Source: Hydrogenophilales bacterium CG_4_10_14_3_um_filter_63_21 (lineage in GTDB: Bacteria > Pseudomonadota > Gammaproteobacteria > Burkholderiales > Thiobacillaceae). Taken from it: a stretch of 32,216 nt of DNA. The notes beneath the pieces are model-generated. The model was not told the DNA's origin, did not search any database, and saw only the letters and a list, made by a program, of their open reading frames with translations. Below, piece after piece: positions 9,046 to 17,850 of this stretch. Made by a program: the position numbers and the translations under genes. Every line of letters starts with the position of its first letter. The first letter of the stretch is position 1. The DNA lies in NCBI GenBank assembly GCA_002784045.1, contig PFJX01000119.1:1-32216 (forward strand), given 5' to 3'.

Positions 9046-10216
9046 GGCCGCCCTGCCCCTCGCCTGCGCGCTGTCGATCTCGTCAGCCATGGCGGTTGAA
9101 CTGGGCCAAGGCGTGCAGGCACACGGTTTTCTCAGCCAGTCCCTGGTGTATACCAGCGACAACCGCATGGGAGGCAATAGTGACGACGGGATCGCGACCG
9201 AGATGCGCGAAATCGGCGGCAATCTGTCCTGGCGGCCCGGCGCGGACTGGCTGCTGTCCGGCCAGGCGCTGGCACGCTGGGCGGGGGCATCGGATAACGG
9301 CGACTTGCGCCTGGACTACGGTTTTGTCGATCGCACCCTGCTCGCCGATGGCGATACTTCGGTGGGGGTGCGCCTGGGCAAGATCAAGAACCCCTATGGT
9401 TTCTACAACACCACCCGCGACGTGGCACAGACCCGGCCGGGCATCATCATGCCGCAGGCCATCTACCTGGACCGCGCGCGCAACTTCTTCCTGGCAGCGC
9501 CCGGTATTGGGTTTTATGGCAACCACGAAAGCGCCAACGGCAATTTGTCCTGGCAGGTGAGCGCGTTACGGCCGGAAGTGGACGATCCTGATCTGACCTA
9601 TTTCATGCTCGGGAGAGGTCTCGGACATTTCAGCGGCAAGGCCTCCTGGCTCGGCCAGGCCTTGCTGGAAAGCGAGGGCGGGCGCTGGCGGGCCGGTCTT
9701 TCTCTGGGTCAGATGGCCATGAAATATCATCCGGCCGCGATTGATCCTTTCATGGCAGGTCAAACACGGCTGCCCACTTGGGTGCTATCGCTTGAACACA
9801 ACACGGAGTACTGGTCGCTGACGGGAGAATTTTCACAAACCAGCGTCCATAGCAACGGCTATGGCAATCCTGCCATCGAGCAAGACAACACGACAGAGGC
9901 CTGGTACCTCCAGGCGACCCGCCGCTTTGGCGGAGGTTGGCAGGGCTTCTTGCGCTATGACGTGCTCTACATGGACAAGCATGACCGCGACGGTACTGCT
10001 TTCGCCGCTTCTATTCCGATCTACCGAAGCTTCCCCTACCTGCGTTTCGCCAAGGACTGGTCAGTCGGTGTGCGCCGGGATGTAGGACGCTGGACCTGGT
10101 CAGGCGAGTGGCACCATGTCGATGGCACCGCCTGGCTGTCACCGACGGACACGCCGGTCCGCACCTCGGTGGAAAAGTGGGATCTGTTGCTGCTGCAAGG
10201 AGCTTGGTATTTCTGA
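9011..10216 (+). CDS. Outer-membrane beta-barrel porin-like protein
   Basis: A 401-residue protein with a signal peptide (about residues 1-26, cleavage after SAMA). The mature chain is rich in alternating strands, and ends with aromatic LLLLQGAWYF, the terminal F being the outer-membrane barrel signature recognised by BAM. Segments such as GVRLGKIKNPYGFYN resemble phosphate/polyphosphate-selective or related porins. AAGGTG upstream supports the ATG at 9011, which lies inside the PstS-like gene (35-bp overlap), so the two are coupled. The following gene encodes a PAS-GGDEF-EAL sensor. A role in ligand passage or in the signal path is inferred; the substrate is unknown. Confidence 0.75.
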   Translation: MIQSRFSMLLNRAALPLACALSISSAMAVELGQGVQAHGFLSQSLVYTSDNRMGGNSDDGIATEMREIGGNLSWRPGADWLLSGQALARWAGASDNGDLRLDYGFVDRTLLADGDTSVGVRLGKIKNPYGFYNTTRDVAQTRPGIIMPQAIYLDRARNFFLAAPGIGFYGNHESANGNLSWQVSALRPEVDDPDLTYFMLGRGLGHFSGKASWLGQALLESEGGRWRAGLSLGQMAMKYHPAAIDPFMAGQTRLPTWVLSLEHNTEYWSLTGEFSQTSVHSNGYGNPAIEQDNTTEAWYLQATRRFGGGWQGFLRYDVLYMDKHDRDGTAFAASIPIYRSFPYLRFAKDWSVGVRRDVGRWTWSGEWHHVDGTAWLSPTDTPVRTSVEKWDLLLLQGAWYF

Positions 10217-10265
10217 GATTTCCGAGCCTATGGCCAGGCTGCCGGATGGACATGGCGGCAAGCGT

Positions 10266-13031
10266 ATGCCGCCGCTGTTCCTGGGCATCCGCGGCCAGAT
10301 CATCCTGCTTGCCGGTCTTACCCTGGTCCTGACCGCGGCCGTCTTTACCGGGCTGCAACTACGCCATTTCGATCAATTGCGGGAGCAGGCCTGGGTACAA
10401 CAGCGGCAGCAGAGTCAGGATCTCGCGGCGCGTCTGTTCGTGCATCAATCAGCCCGCCTGCAATCGCTCGCCACGCTGATCGCCGATCTGCCCGGAATGC
10501 GTTCCGCGCTGAGCCAGGGCGATCCGGCGCTGTTACAGCAGGCTTTTCAGCCGTTCTGGACGGAACTCAACCTGACGCATGGCCTTGATCGTGTCGCATT
10601 TTCCGCGCCGGATGGGCGCAGTCTGGGCAATTGGGGGATGTCCACGAGTGCGGCCGCTACTCGTGGGCTGGCCCTCGAAGCTGGGCGGCGTGAGTTGCCA
10701 GTGTATGGCCTGGATTGCACGACCACCTGCTATTACACCGCCACCGTGCCCCTGGTTGACCATGGCCAGACGGTGGCGGCTGTGCTGCTGGCCGTGGGCT
10801 TGCAGGATCTGATCATGGATTTTCGCAGCCTGTCCGGTATGGAAGTGGCTTTGCTGGGTCGTCTTGTGGGAAGTGAAAAAAACCAGGCTGGCGTTCTCGG
10901 CGGGCGCCTGCTTTCAGTCAGTGGGGGGGTCAAGTACGAGGAACTTCTGCGCTTCATGCGTCCGGAAGAACGTCTGGGCACCGGTTTTGTGCTGGAACGC
11001 GGCGATCGCCGGTATCAGTTGTTCACGTTCAATGCGCCCGCCGCCGGTGGGGATAAGGTCCGTTTCCTGATCATGCGGGACAGTACCGCAAGCTTTCAGC
11101 AAATGCGTGAGACCGTCTGGAACAGCCTGTTTCTGGGAGGAACCGTTCTGCTGATGGCGTTGCTCACGCTGTATCTGCTGTTGCGGCCCAGCATGAATCG
11201 CATCAATCAAGCCGTGCGCGCCTTGCCTCTGCTGGGCGTTGGATTGTTCGCGGAAGCACGCGGTGCTTTCCATGGCTGCCAGAGCCGATTGTTTCGTGAT
11301 GAGGTGGATGACCTCGGGCACCTGACTTATACCTTGGCCAATACCCTGGAACACTTGCAGGCGCAGTCCCGGCATCACGCCGCTTCACTCCAGGCCCAGG
11401 CCGCCCAGCTTGAGCATGAACGCGATTTCGTGAGCGGCATACTGGATACGGCACCGGTATTGATTCTGACTTATGCCGCGAGCGGACGGATCCGCCTGGC
11501 CAACGCCCATGCCATCCGTGCCACCGGGTTACCCGCGCGCGCGGTGATAGGCGCGACTTTCGCCGATATGTTCCTGACCCCAGCGCAGCGTGGCGAATAC
11601 CTGGATAGCCTGGCGCGGCTCAAGGTCGGTGTGCCGACCCAGGGAGAAGGTACGCTGGTACGCGAGGAGGGTGGCGAGCGCGAGGTGGTCTGGTTCCACT
11701 CCTGTCTCGACGAAAATGAAGGCGAGATGGCTTATCTCTCGGTTGGCCTGGATGTCACCGATCACAAGCAGACGGAACGCCGCCTCTCCCTGCTGGCCGA
11801 TCATGACCTGGTCACCGGCCTGTACAACCGGCGTGCCTTCAAGCGCGAACTGGAGAACCGGCTCAGCCTGGGCGAACATGGCATTCTGCTGGTGTGCGAC
11901 ATCGACGAATTCAAATCGGTGAACGAGGCTGGTGGCCAGGAAGCGGGCGATGCCGTGTTGTTCCAGTTCGCTCGCTTGTTGCAAGGGCTATCCCCGGTGC
12001 CGACCGTGGCGGCGCGCTTGGGCGGTGACGATTTCGCCTGCGCGTTTACCGGGCTGACCCCGGCCGAGGCGATTGTCCTGACCCGCGGTATCAATCAGGA
12101 TTTGCTGCACTTGCATCAGTATTCGGAATTGAGCAGCCGGCACCGCCTGTCAGTCAGTGTTGGGGTGGTCGCTTATCCCGAGCAGGGCGGCAGCGCCGAC
12201 ACCCTGCTCGGCAACGCCGATGTCGCGCTCTCCCAGGCGCGCGCCAAGGGGCATGGCTCCTGGCATCTTTACAGCGTTGATGATCCCTACCAGGAAGCGG
12301 TCAGCCAACGTGCCTACTGGCGTGGCGAAGTCGAGCAGGCGCTGGAGGAAAACCGGTTCGTGATGCACTTCCAGCCGATTCAGCACATCGTCTCCGGGCG
12401 AATCAGCCATTACGAGGCTTTGATACGCCTGTGCAACCGCGATGGCAGCCTGACTCCCCCCGGCTTGTTCATTGAAGCGGCCGAGAGCACCGGCCTGATT
12501 CGCCGCATCGACCACTGGGTGATCGAGGCGGTGGTGAAGTTCGCCGCGGCCCACGATCATGGTGTGAAAGTCGCGCTCAATCTGTCCGGCCGCAGTTTCG
12601 ACGACGACACCGCCTTCGAGGCACTGCAAACGCTGTTGGAGCGGCATCAAGTCGCGGGGGACCGGTTGTTGCTGGAAATCACGGAAACTGCCGCGCTGGC
12701 CAACTTCAAGGGCGCGACCCATATCATGGGCAAGTTCCGCAGTCTGGGTTGCGCCTTTGGCCTGGACGACTTCGGCGTCGGCTACAGTTCGTTTCAATAC
12801 CTCAAGGAACTGCCGGTGGATTTTGTCAAGATCGACGGCTCCTTCATCAAAGGCCTCACCCACAATCCGGACGATGTGGTGTTCGTGCGGGCACTGACCG
12901 AGGCGGTACGCGGTTACGGCAAGGCCACGGTGGCGGAATTCGTTGAAGATGAAGCCACCCTGGACATCCTGCGTGAGATCGGCGTCGATTACGCACAGGG
13001 TTATCTGATTGGACGGCCGGCACCGATGTAG
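10266..13031 (+). CDS. Membrane sensor PAS-GGDEF-EAL protein, probable c-di-GMP phosphodiesterase
   Basis: About 921 residues. A membrane helix (about 9-30) leads into a periplasmic sensor domain (about 31-285), then a second helix (about 286-310), a HAMP-like linker, a PAS domain (about 388-500), GGDEF (about 510-670) and EAL (about 690-921). The EAL domain keeps its catalytic set: EALIRL (from 717), [32 protein letters not shown] and AQGY. The GGDEF domain is weakened: GGDDF replaces GGDEF (from about 586) and the usual NDxxGHxxGD segment reads [11 protein letters not shown] infer a phosphodiesterase with a regulatory GGDEF domain. The start is uncertain; ATG 10230 is possible, but GGCGG precedes 10266. 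The gene follows the PstS-like and porin genes closely. Confidence 0.85.
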   Translation: MPPLFLGIRGQIILLAGLTLVLTAAVFTGLQLRHFDQLREQAWVQQRQQSQDLAARLFVHQSARLQSLATLIADLPGMRSALSQGDPALLQQAFQPFWTELNLTHGLDRVAFSAPDGRSLGNWGMSTSAAATRGLALEAGRRELPVYGLDCTTTCYYTATVPLVDHGQTVAAVLLAVGLQDLIMDFRSLSGMEVALLGRLVGSEKNQAGVLGGRLLSVSGGVKYEELLRFMRPEERLGTGFVLERGDRRYQLFTFNAPAAGGDKVRFLIMRDSTASFQQMRETVWNSLFLGGTVLLMALLTLYLLLRPSMNRINQAVRALPLLGVGLFAEARGAFHGCQSRLFRDEVDDLGHLTYTLANTLEHLQAQSRHHAASLQAQAAQLEHERDFVSGILDTAPVLILTYAASGRIRLANAHAIRATGLPARAVIGATFADMFLTPAQRGEYLDSLARLKVGVPTQGEGTLVREEGGEREVVWFHSCLDENEGEMAYLSVGLDVTDHKQTERRLSLLADHDLVTGLYNRRAFKRELENRLSLGEHGILLVCDIDEFKSVNEAGGQEAGDAVLFQFARLLQGLSPVPTVAARLGGDDFACAFTGLTPAEAIVLTRGINQDLLHLHQYSELSSRHRLSVSVGVVAYPEQGGSADTLLGNADVALSQARAKGHGSWHLYSVDDPYQEAVSQRAYWRGEVEQALEENRFVMHFQPIQHIVSGRISHYEALIRLCNRDGSLTPPGLFIEAAESTGLIRRIDHWVIEAVVKFAAAHDHGVKVALNLSGRSFDDDTAFEALQTLLERHQVAGDRLLLEITETAALANFKGATHIMGKFRSLGCAFGLDDFGVGYSSFQYLKELPVDFVKIDGSFIKGLTHNPDDVVFVRALTEAVRGYGKATVAEFVEDEATLDILREIGVDYAQGYLIGRPAPM

Positions 13032-13056
13032 CGCCGGCGTCTCGCCGGCGCTACAT
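13026..13056. repeat. 31-bp perfect palindrome over the phosphodiesterase stop codon
   Basis: Perfect 14-bp arms (ATGTAGCGCCGGCG and its reverse complement, 13026-13039 and 13043-13056) flank the centre TCT. The left arm includes the last codon and TAG stop of the GGDEF-EAL gene. There is no U-run, so it is not a standard terminator. Sequences like this are, from memory, frequent as dispersed repeats in proteobacterial genomes. It would cap the 3' end of the upstream mRNA with a stable stem. The rest of the gap to htpG (13057-13123) shows only the htpG ribosome site. Confidence 0.7.
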
Positions 13057-13123
13057 GCCCCCCTTGAACCTCCCGCCATCCGCCCCATCTATCCCCCTGT
13101 TTTCAACAAGGGAGATGCCCGCC

Positions 13124-14995
13124 ATGACCGAAACCGTTGCCAAAGAAACCTTAGGATTCCAGGCCGAGGTGAAGCAACTGCTGCACCTCATGATTCACTC
13201 GCTATACAGCCACAAGGAAATCTTCCTGCGTGAGTTGATTTCCAACGCCAGTGATGCCGCCGACAAGCTCAGATTCGAGGCACTCAGCGATCCGGCTTTG
13301 TTCGAGAACGATGCCGAACTGAAGATCAAGGTCAGCGTCGACAAGGAGGCCAAGACCCTCACCATTCGCGACAACGGCATCGGCATGAGCCGCCAGGAGG
13401 TGGTCGAGCATATCGGCACCATCGCCAAGTCCGGCACCCGGGAGTTCTTCGGCAAGCTCAGCGGCGACCAGAAGAAGGATGCCCAGTTGATTGGCCAGTT
13501 TGGTGTCGGCTTCTACTCCTGCTTCATTGTCGCCGACCGGGTTACCTTGACCACCCGTCGCGCCGGACTCACCCAGGAACATGGGGTGCGTTGGGAATAC
13601 GCTACCGCCGACGAAGGGGCCGGCGAATACACCCTGGAAACTGTGGAGAAAGCCGAGCGCGGCACCGAGATCGTGCTGCATCTCAAGGACGACGAAGCCG
13701 AGTTTCTCGACGACTGGCGGGTCAAATCGGTGATTCGGGAATACTCCGACCACATCGCCATACCGGTCGAATTCACCGATGAGAAGGGTGAGGCCGAGGC
13801 GGTCAATCGCGCCAACGCCCTCTGGGCGCGGCCAAAAAGCGACATCACGGAAGAAGAATACAAGGCCTTCTACAAGCACGTCGGCCACGACTACGAAGAC
13901 CCCCTGGCCTGGGTCCACGTCAAGGTGGAAGGCCGCCAGGACTACACCGCGCTGCTCTATGTACCCGCTCACGCGCCCTTCGACCTGTGGGACCGCGATG
14001 CCAAGACCGGGGTCAAGCTCTATGTGAAGCGCGTGTTCATCATGGAAGACACAAAGAAACTGATGCCGGCTTACCTGCGCTTCATTCGCGGCGTGATCGA
14101 CGCCGCCGACTTGCCGCTCAACGTCTCGCGGGAAATCCTGCAAGAGACGCGCGACATGGAAATGATCCGCAACGGCTGCGTGAAGAAGACGCTGGACCTG
14201 CTCGACGACATCGCGGAAAACCGCAAGGACGAATACGCCAAGGTCTGGGAACACTTCGGCAAGGTCTTGAAGGAAGGCGTCGGCGAAGATCATGCCAACA
14301 AGGATCGCATTGCCAAACTGCTGCGCTTCCGCTCCACCCAGGTGGATGAGGAAAGCGTCAGCCTGGCCGATTATCTCGGCCGCATGAAGGAAGGCCAGGA
14401 CAAGATCTATTACCTCACCGCTGATACGCTGCCGGCGGCCAAATCCAGCCCGCATCTGGAAGTGTTCCGCAAGAAAGGTGTGGAAGTGTTGCTGTTGACC
14501 GAGCGTGTCGACGAATGGGTAGTGTCCAATCTGTTCGAGTTCGAAGGCAAGTCGCTGGTGTCGGTGGCGCGTGGCCAGGTCGATCTGGCCGCCATCAAAT
14601 CGGAAGGCGAGGAGCCGGAAGCACCGGCCAAGACGGAGGAGGAGGCCAAACCTTTCCTGGAGCGCCTGAAGAAAGCCCTGGAAGGCCGCACCAAGGAGGC
14701 CCGCGCCAGCCACCGCCTGGTCGATTCCCCCGCCTGCCTGGTGGCCGACGAGGGTGACATGAATGCCAATCTGGCCCGGATGCTGAAACAGATGGGCCAG
14801 GCCGTGCCGGAAACCCAGCCGATCCTGGAAGTGAACCTCGGCCATCCGCTGCTCAAGCGCATGGAAAGCGAGGAAGGCGAACGCTTCGACGAACTCGCCG
14901 GCCTCCTGCTGGATCAGGCCGTGCTGCTCGACGGCGGCCAGCTCAGCGACCCAGCCGGGTTCGTGAAGCGGGTGAATGGGTTGCTGTTCGGGTGA
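13124..14995 (+). CDS. htpG: Molecular chaperone HtpG (Hsp90)
   Basis: A 623-residue bacterial Hsp90. The N-terminal GHKL ATPase domain (about 1-220) shows [16 protein letters not shown] with the catalytic Glu and nucleotide-binding Asn, [18 protein letters not shown] and GQFGVGFYS. The middle domain (about 230-500) carries [12 protein letters not shown], and the C-terminal dimerisation domain ends NGLLFG. The start at 13124 ([16 protein letters not shown]) has AAGGGAG upstream; 13115 is an in-frame alternative two or three codons earlier. It works as an ATP-driven dimer on client proteins under stress. No heat-shock promoter could be identified with confidence in the short upstream gap. Confidence 0.97.
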   Translation: MTETVAKETLGFQAEVKQLLHLMIHSLYSHKEIFLRELISNASDAADKLRFEALSDPALFENDAELKIKVSVDKEAKTLTIRDNGIGMSRQEVVEHIGTIAKSGTREFFGKLSGDQKKDAQLIGQFGVGFYSCFIVADRVTLTTRRAGLTQEHGVRWEYATADEGAGEYTLETVEKAERGTEIVLHLKDDEAEFLDDWRVKSVIREYSDHIAIPVEFTDEKGEAEAVNRANALWARPKSDITEEEYKAFYKHVGHDYEDPLAWVHVKVEGRQDYTALLYVPAHAPFDLWDRDAKTGVKLYVKRVFIMEDTKKLMPAYLRFIRGVIDAADLPLNVSREILQETRDMEMIRNGCVKKTLDLLDDIAENRKDEYAKVWEHFGKVLKEGVGEDHANKDRIAKLLRFRSTQVDEESVSLADYLGRMKEGQDKIYYLTADTLPAAKSSPHLEVFRKKGVEVLLLTERVDEWVVSNLFEFEGKSLVSVARGQVDLAAIKSEGEEPEAPAKTEEEAKPFLERLKKALEGRTKEARASHRLVDSPACLVADEGDMNANLARMLKQMGQAVPETQPILEVNLGHPLLKRMESEEGERFDELAGLLLDQAVLLDGGQLSDPAGFVKRVNGLLFG

Positions 14996-15012
14996 GGCGC
15001 AAGGTTGGGATG

Positions 15013-15040
15013 TGTACATGCTAAGATGCACTCACGTACA
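15013..15040 (+). promoter_or_regulatory. Candidate TGTACA-type antitoxin operator
   Basis: A palindromic TGTACA (15013-15018) and a near-copy CGTACA (15035-15040) lie 22 bp apart, about two helical turns, just upstream of the Phd/YefM-like antitoxin. TGTACA is the core motif bound by YefM-YoeB of E. coli, which supports an autoregulatory operator. The spacing differs from the E. coli case, so this is tentative. Confidence 0.4.
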
Positions 15041-15056
15041 TATTCCCGCCACCACC

Positions 15057-15329
15057 ATGCAAACCGTCACCCTCACTGCCCTGCGCCAGAATATCTTTCA
15101 ACTCGCCGATCAGGTACTGGAAACCGGCGAGCCGGTGATGATCGAGCGCAATGGCCGGCATCTGTTGTTGGTGCCTGAGCGGCCGAAGCTGGATTTGAGC
15201 AAGCTGCCGCGTCGCAACGCCATCATCGGCGACCCGGAAGACCTGGTCGATATCAAGGTCTGGGACGAAGCCGAATGGGGTGAACCCGCCCTTTTGGGCG
15301 AATGCGACCGGGAAAGCGGCAAGGCGTGA
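15057..15329 (+). CDS. Type II antitoxin, Phd/YefM family
   Basis: A 90-residue protein starting MQTVTLTALRQNIFQLADQV. The N-terminal 50 residues have the Phd/YefM DNA-binding fold (short strand, helix, VLETGEPVMIERNGRHLLLV), and the acidic C-terminal half would wrap around and neutralise the toxin. Its TGA overlaps the GTG start of the PIN toxin gene (GTGA, 15326-15329), the usual coupled antitoxin-toxin order. Because the toxin gene is now split by a small insertion, this antitoxin may be an orphan that still controls the operon, including DUF2442 and hisG. An in-frame upstream extension to 14976 runs back into htpG and is rejected. Confidence 0.85.
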   Translation: MQTVTLTALRQNIFQLADQVLETGEPVMIERNGRHLLLVPERPKLDLSKLPRRNAIIGDPEDLVDIKVWDEAEWGEPALLGECDRESGKA

Positions 15330-15881
15330 GCACTGCGCCGCTGACTCATCTCGATACCCATGTCGTGCTTTGGCTGTACGACGGGGAGGCCAAGCTTTTA
15401 ACCCGGATATTGCATGAATACTCGCGCGCCCTCGCTGGTCCCTTGTCCGCACTGGAAAGTCTTGCTCAGTCGGGCGTATGAATAACTACGCCGCTCCTTC
15501 GCAAAATTCCCATTGCAAACAATGGCCTGCGCGATCATCACGCGAATTCATGCACTATCCGGGTTAAGTGCCGCAGCCCGTGCCGCCGTAGAGGCGGGGT
15601 GTCTGGAAATTTCACCTATGGTGGAGTTGGAAATCCAGTATCTGGTGGAAATGTGCCGCTTTCGGGATACGCCCGATCAGGTCATAGGCACGCTCACCCG
15701 TGATTTCGGTTTGAGCGTCAGTTCTGCCCCGTTTCCTCGCATCATCGCCAGCGCCCGCGAGTTGAGTTGGACCCGTGGCGCCTTCGACCGTTTGATTACC
15801 GCTCAAGCTATGCACGAAGGCGCGCTTCTGGTGACGCGGGATCGCCGCATCCGCGACAACTTTGCCGGGGCAGTGTGGTGA
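15326..15881 (+). pseudogene. PIN-domain toxin gene interrupted by a miniature element
   Basis: The frame starts at GTG 15326 (MSTAPLTHLDTHVVLWLYDG) and hits TGA at 15479-15481, inside the insertion at 15402-15563. The remaining toxin resumes after 15567 (SAAARAAVEAGCLEISPMVE and on). Removing 166 bp (element plus one TTAA) leaves 390 bp, exactly 130 codons, giving a continuous 129-residue PIN protein. The rebuilt protein has the conserved acidic residues of a PIN ribonuclease: D10 in HLDTH, Glu in MVELE, D99 in FDRLI and D117. Its partner is the Phd-like antitoxin upstream. The split product should be inactive unless the element is excised or a remnant is expressed. Confidence 0.85.
15402..15563. 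mobile_element. 162-bp miniature inverted-repeat element with TTAA target duplication
   Basis: The element has 18-bp terminal inverted repeats, CCCGGATATTGCATGAAT at the left (15402-15419) and its reverse complement with one mismatch at the right (15546-15563). TTAA flanks both ends (15398-15401 and 15564-15567). It encodes no transposase. Deleting it with one TTAA restores the PIN toxin frame exactly, which independently fixes the boundaries. Ends beginning CCC and a TTAA target resemble the IS1380/piggyBac superfamily, so a full-length relative elsewhere in the genome may mobilise it; that family assignment is an inference. Confidence 0.85.
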
Positions 15882-16132
15882 TGGTGTTTGTGAGCCACGT
15901 TGTTCCCATGCCTGACTTCGGCCTGCACCTGACCTTCACCAATGGCGAGCATCGTCGGTTCGATGTGCGCCCTTATCTCGACAAGGGGGTTTTCCGGCAG
16001 CTTCAGAATTACGAGCGATTCAGCCAGGTTCGCGTGGTTGCGGGAACGGTGGAATGGCCCGGTGAAATCGACCTCTGCCCTGATACCTTGTACGAAAAAT
16101 CCGAACGCTTGCCGGACGAATACCACTCATGA
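15881..16132 (+). CDS. DUF2442 domain protein
   Basis: An 83-residue protein starting [20 protein letters not shown]. It matches the small DUF2442 pattern: a strand-rich N-terminus with a YxLxLxFxNGE-like segment ([19 protein letters not shown]), then [38 protein letters not shown]. Members are often encoded beside toxin-antitoxin or DUF4160 genes; the biochemical role is unknown. Its ATG shares one base with the PIN toxin stop (TGATG), and its stop overlaps the hisG start by 4 bp, so it is a translational bridge between the toxin module and hisG. Confidence 0.8.
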   Translation: MVFVSHVVPMPDFGLHLTFTNGEHRRFDVRPYLDKGVFRQLQNYERFSQVRVVAGTVEWPGEIDLCPDTLYEKSERLPDEYHS

Positions 16133-16773
16133 CCCAAATCACCCTCGCCCTTTCCAAGGGCCGCATCTTCGAAGAAACCCTGCCGCTGCTGGCGGCGGCG
16201 GGCATCGTGCCGAGCGAGAGCCCGGAGTCCTCGCGCAAGCTGATTATCGGCACCAACCGCCCGGAGGTGCGCCTGATCATCGTGCGCGCCAGCGATGTGC
16301 CCACCTACGTGCAACATGGCGCGGCCGATCTTGGCATCGCCGGCAAGGATGTGCTGATCGAACACGGTGGTGAAGGGCTCTACCAGCCGGTGGACCTCAA
16401 CATCGCCAAGTGCCGGATGATGGTGGCCACCCCGGTTGGTTTCGACTACCAAGCCGCCGTGCGCCGGGGCGCGCGCCTGCGGGTGGCGACCAAATATGTG
16501 AATACCGCGCGCCTGCATTTCGCCGAAAAGGGGGTGCATGTCGATCTCATCAAGCTCTACGGCTCGATGGAACTGGCACCCCTGGTCGGCCTGGCCGATG
16601 TCATCGTCGATCTGGTCTCCACCGGCGGCACGCTGAAGGCCAACAATCTGGTGGCGGTGGAAGAAATCATGCCCATCAGCTCGCGCCTGGTGGTGAACCA
16701 GGCCGCGCTGAAACTCAAGCACGACACCTTGCAACCCATCATCGAAGCCTTTCGCGCCGCGGCCCAAAAATAG
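16129..16773 (+). CDS. hisG: ATP phosphoribosyltransferase, short form
   Basis: A 214-residue HisG_S, which condenses ATP with PRPP in the first step of histidine synthesis. The short form lacks the C-terminal ACT-like regulatory domain and needs HisZ as partner. Visible motifs include [18 protein letters not shown] at the N-terminus, [21 protein letters not shown], and the PRPP-binding [18 protein letters not shown]. The ATG overlaps the DUF2442 stop (ATGA) and has little ribosome-site sequence of its own, so translation probably depends on DUF2442. No other his genes are in the window. Confidence 0.95.
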   Translation: MTQITLALSKGRIFEETLPLLAAAGIVPSESPESSRKLIIGTNRPEVRLIIVRASDVPTYVQHGAADLGIAGKDVLIEHGGEGLYQPVDLNIAKCRMMVATPVGFDYQAAVRRGARLRVATKYVNTARLHFAEKGVHVDLIKLYGSMELAPLVGLADVIVDLVSTGGTLKANNLVAVEEIMPISSRLVVNQAALKLKHDTLQPIIEAFRAAAQK

Positions 16774-16813
16774 CCGGTTGGCGCCATCGGCGGAAAAGTG
16801 TGGCCGGCAACGC

Positions 16814-16843
16814 TTGAGCCGGCAAGGGGCGGGCCACCATAAT
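16814..16843 (+). promoter_or_regulatory. Probable promoter of the epsD-rfb-rmuC gene run
   Basis: TTGAGC (16814-16819) and CATAAT (16838-16843) are 18 bp apart and match the sigma-70 consensus 4/6 and 5/6. They lie 56 bp before epsD, in the only sizeable gap (16774-16898) ahead of ten tightly packed genes. Confidence 0.5.
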
Positions 16844-16898
16844 CCGCGCTTTGCCGTTGTAACTCCCACCACCCTGAAAATAGTGAGGCTAGTAAATC

Positions 16899-17825
16899 AT
16901 GCGTCCCCAAACAATGAAGTTGTCTGTGCTGTTGGCTGCCCTGGTTGTCGCCGTCGCCGGCTGTGGTGAGAAAAAGACCGCGGAGGCGCCAGCCAGCCAG
17001 GTGGCGGCCAAGGTGAACGGTGAAGCGATCAATGCAGTAACTATCGAGAGCGAGTTGGCCCGGGCCGGTGTGAAAAATTCCGCTCAGGCTCAGGATGCTG
17101 CCAATCGAGTGCTCAGCGCCCTGCTGGAACAACGCCTGTTCGTGCAGCAAGCGAAAAAAACGGGTCTGGAGAAAGAGGCGAACGTGATGCAGTCACTCCA
17201 GGCGGCGGAACGCCAGGTGCTCGCTCAGGCCTATCTCGACAAGGTCACCGCGCGCGCGGCCAAGGCCAGCGATACCGAGATCAGCGACTACTACGGCAAG
17301 CATCCCGAGCTGTTCGGCGAGCGGCGCATTTACCGTTTGCAGGAAATCATGATCCAGGTCAGCCCGGAAAATGCCGGTGCGGTGAAGGCCAGGCTCGCTA
17401 GCGGCGCCAATCTGAATGATCTGGTGCAGTGGCTCAAGTCGCAAAACATCCCGGCGCGCGGCGTCCAGTCGGTCAAAGCCGCCGAGCAACTGCCGCTGGA
17501 ATTGGTGGCCAGGTTGCATCCCCTCAAGGACGGCCAGGCCATCACCCTGGAAGGCCCCAACCTGATCACCATCCTGGCGCTGACGGGCTCGCAGAGCCAA
17601 CCGCTTTCTCTGGAACAAGCGAAAGCGGCGATCGAGCGCTTCCTGCTCACCGCGCACAAGCGTGATCTGGCGAAGGCCGAGCTCGACAAACTACGTGCCG
17701 CGGCCAAGATCGAATACGTGGCGCCTTATGCCGAGGCCAAGGTGGCGGGCCATGTGGCCAGTGCGCCATCGGCCTCGCCGGCTGAGCCGGGGGCGGTCGA
17801 GAAAGCCCTTTCCGGCCTTAAATAA
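16899..17825 (+). CDS. epsD: EpsD family peptidyl-prolyl cis-trans isomerase lipoprotein
   Basis: A 308-residue SurA/PpiC-related lipoprotein. The lipobox VAGC places the lipidated cysteine at residue 22. An N-terminal helical chaperone region (about 35-130: VNGEAINAVTIESEL, LLEQRLFVQQAKKTG) precedes a parvulin-like domain (about 145-235: RRIYRLQEIMIQVS, LPLELVARLHPLKDGQAI). This pattern fits the EpsD family found in exopolysaccharide/exosortase (PEP-CTERM) loci of betaproteobacteria, where it is thought to help fold exported components. The C-terminal tail is low in complexity. It heads a co-directional run with nucleotide-sugar genes. An in-frame ATG at 16914 is a possible alternative start. 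Confidence 0.85.
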   Translation: MRPQTMKLSVLLAALVVAVAGCGEKKTAEAPASQVAAKVNGEAINAVTIESELARAGVKNSAQAQDAANRVLSALLEQRLFVQQAKKTGLEKEANVMQSLQAAERQVLAQAYLDKVTARAAKASDTEISDYYGKHPELFGERRIYRLQEIMIQVSPENAGAVKARLASGANLNDLVQWLKSQNIPARGVQSVKAAEQLPLELVARLHPLKDGQAITLEGPNLITILALTGSQSQPLSLEQAKAAIERFLLTAHKRDLAKAELDKLRAAAKIEYVAPYAEAKVAGHVASAPSASPAEPGAVEKALSGLK

Positions 17826-17850
17826 GCGGGTTTCAGCAGGGCATAGGGCC

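Noticed and set aside
13202-15031. A 609-codon open frame on the minus strand opposite htpG
   Set aside because: htpG is unmistakable, and the antisense product shows no family features.
15513-15881. An apparent independent gene for the C-terminal PIN part
   Set aside because: Its start lies inside the miniature element and it lacks the first catalytic Asp; it is the tail of the interrupted toxin gene.
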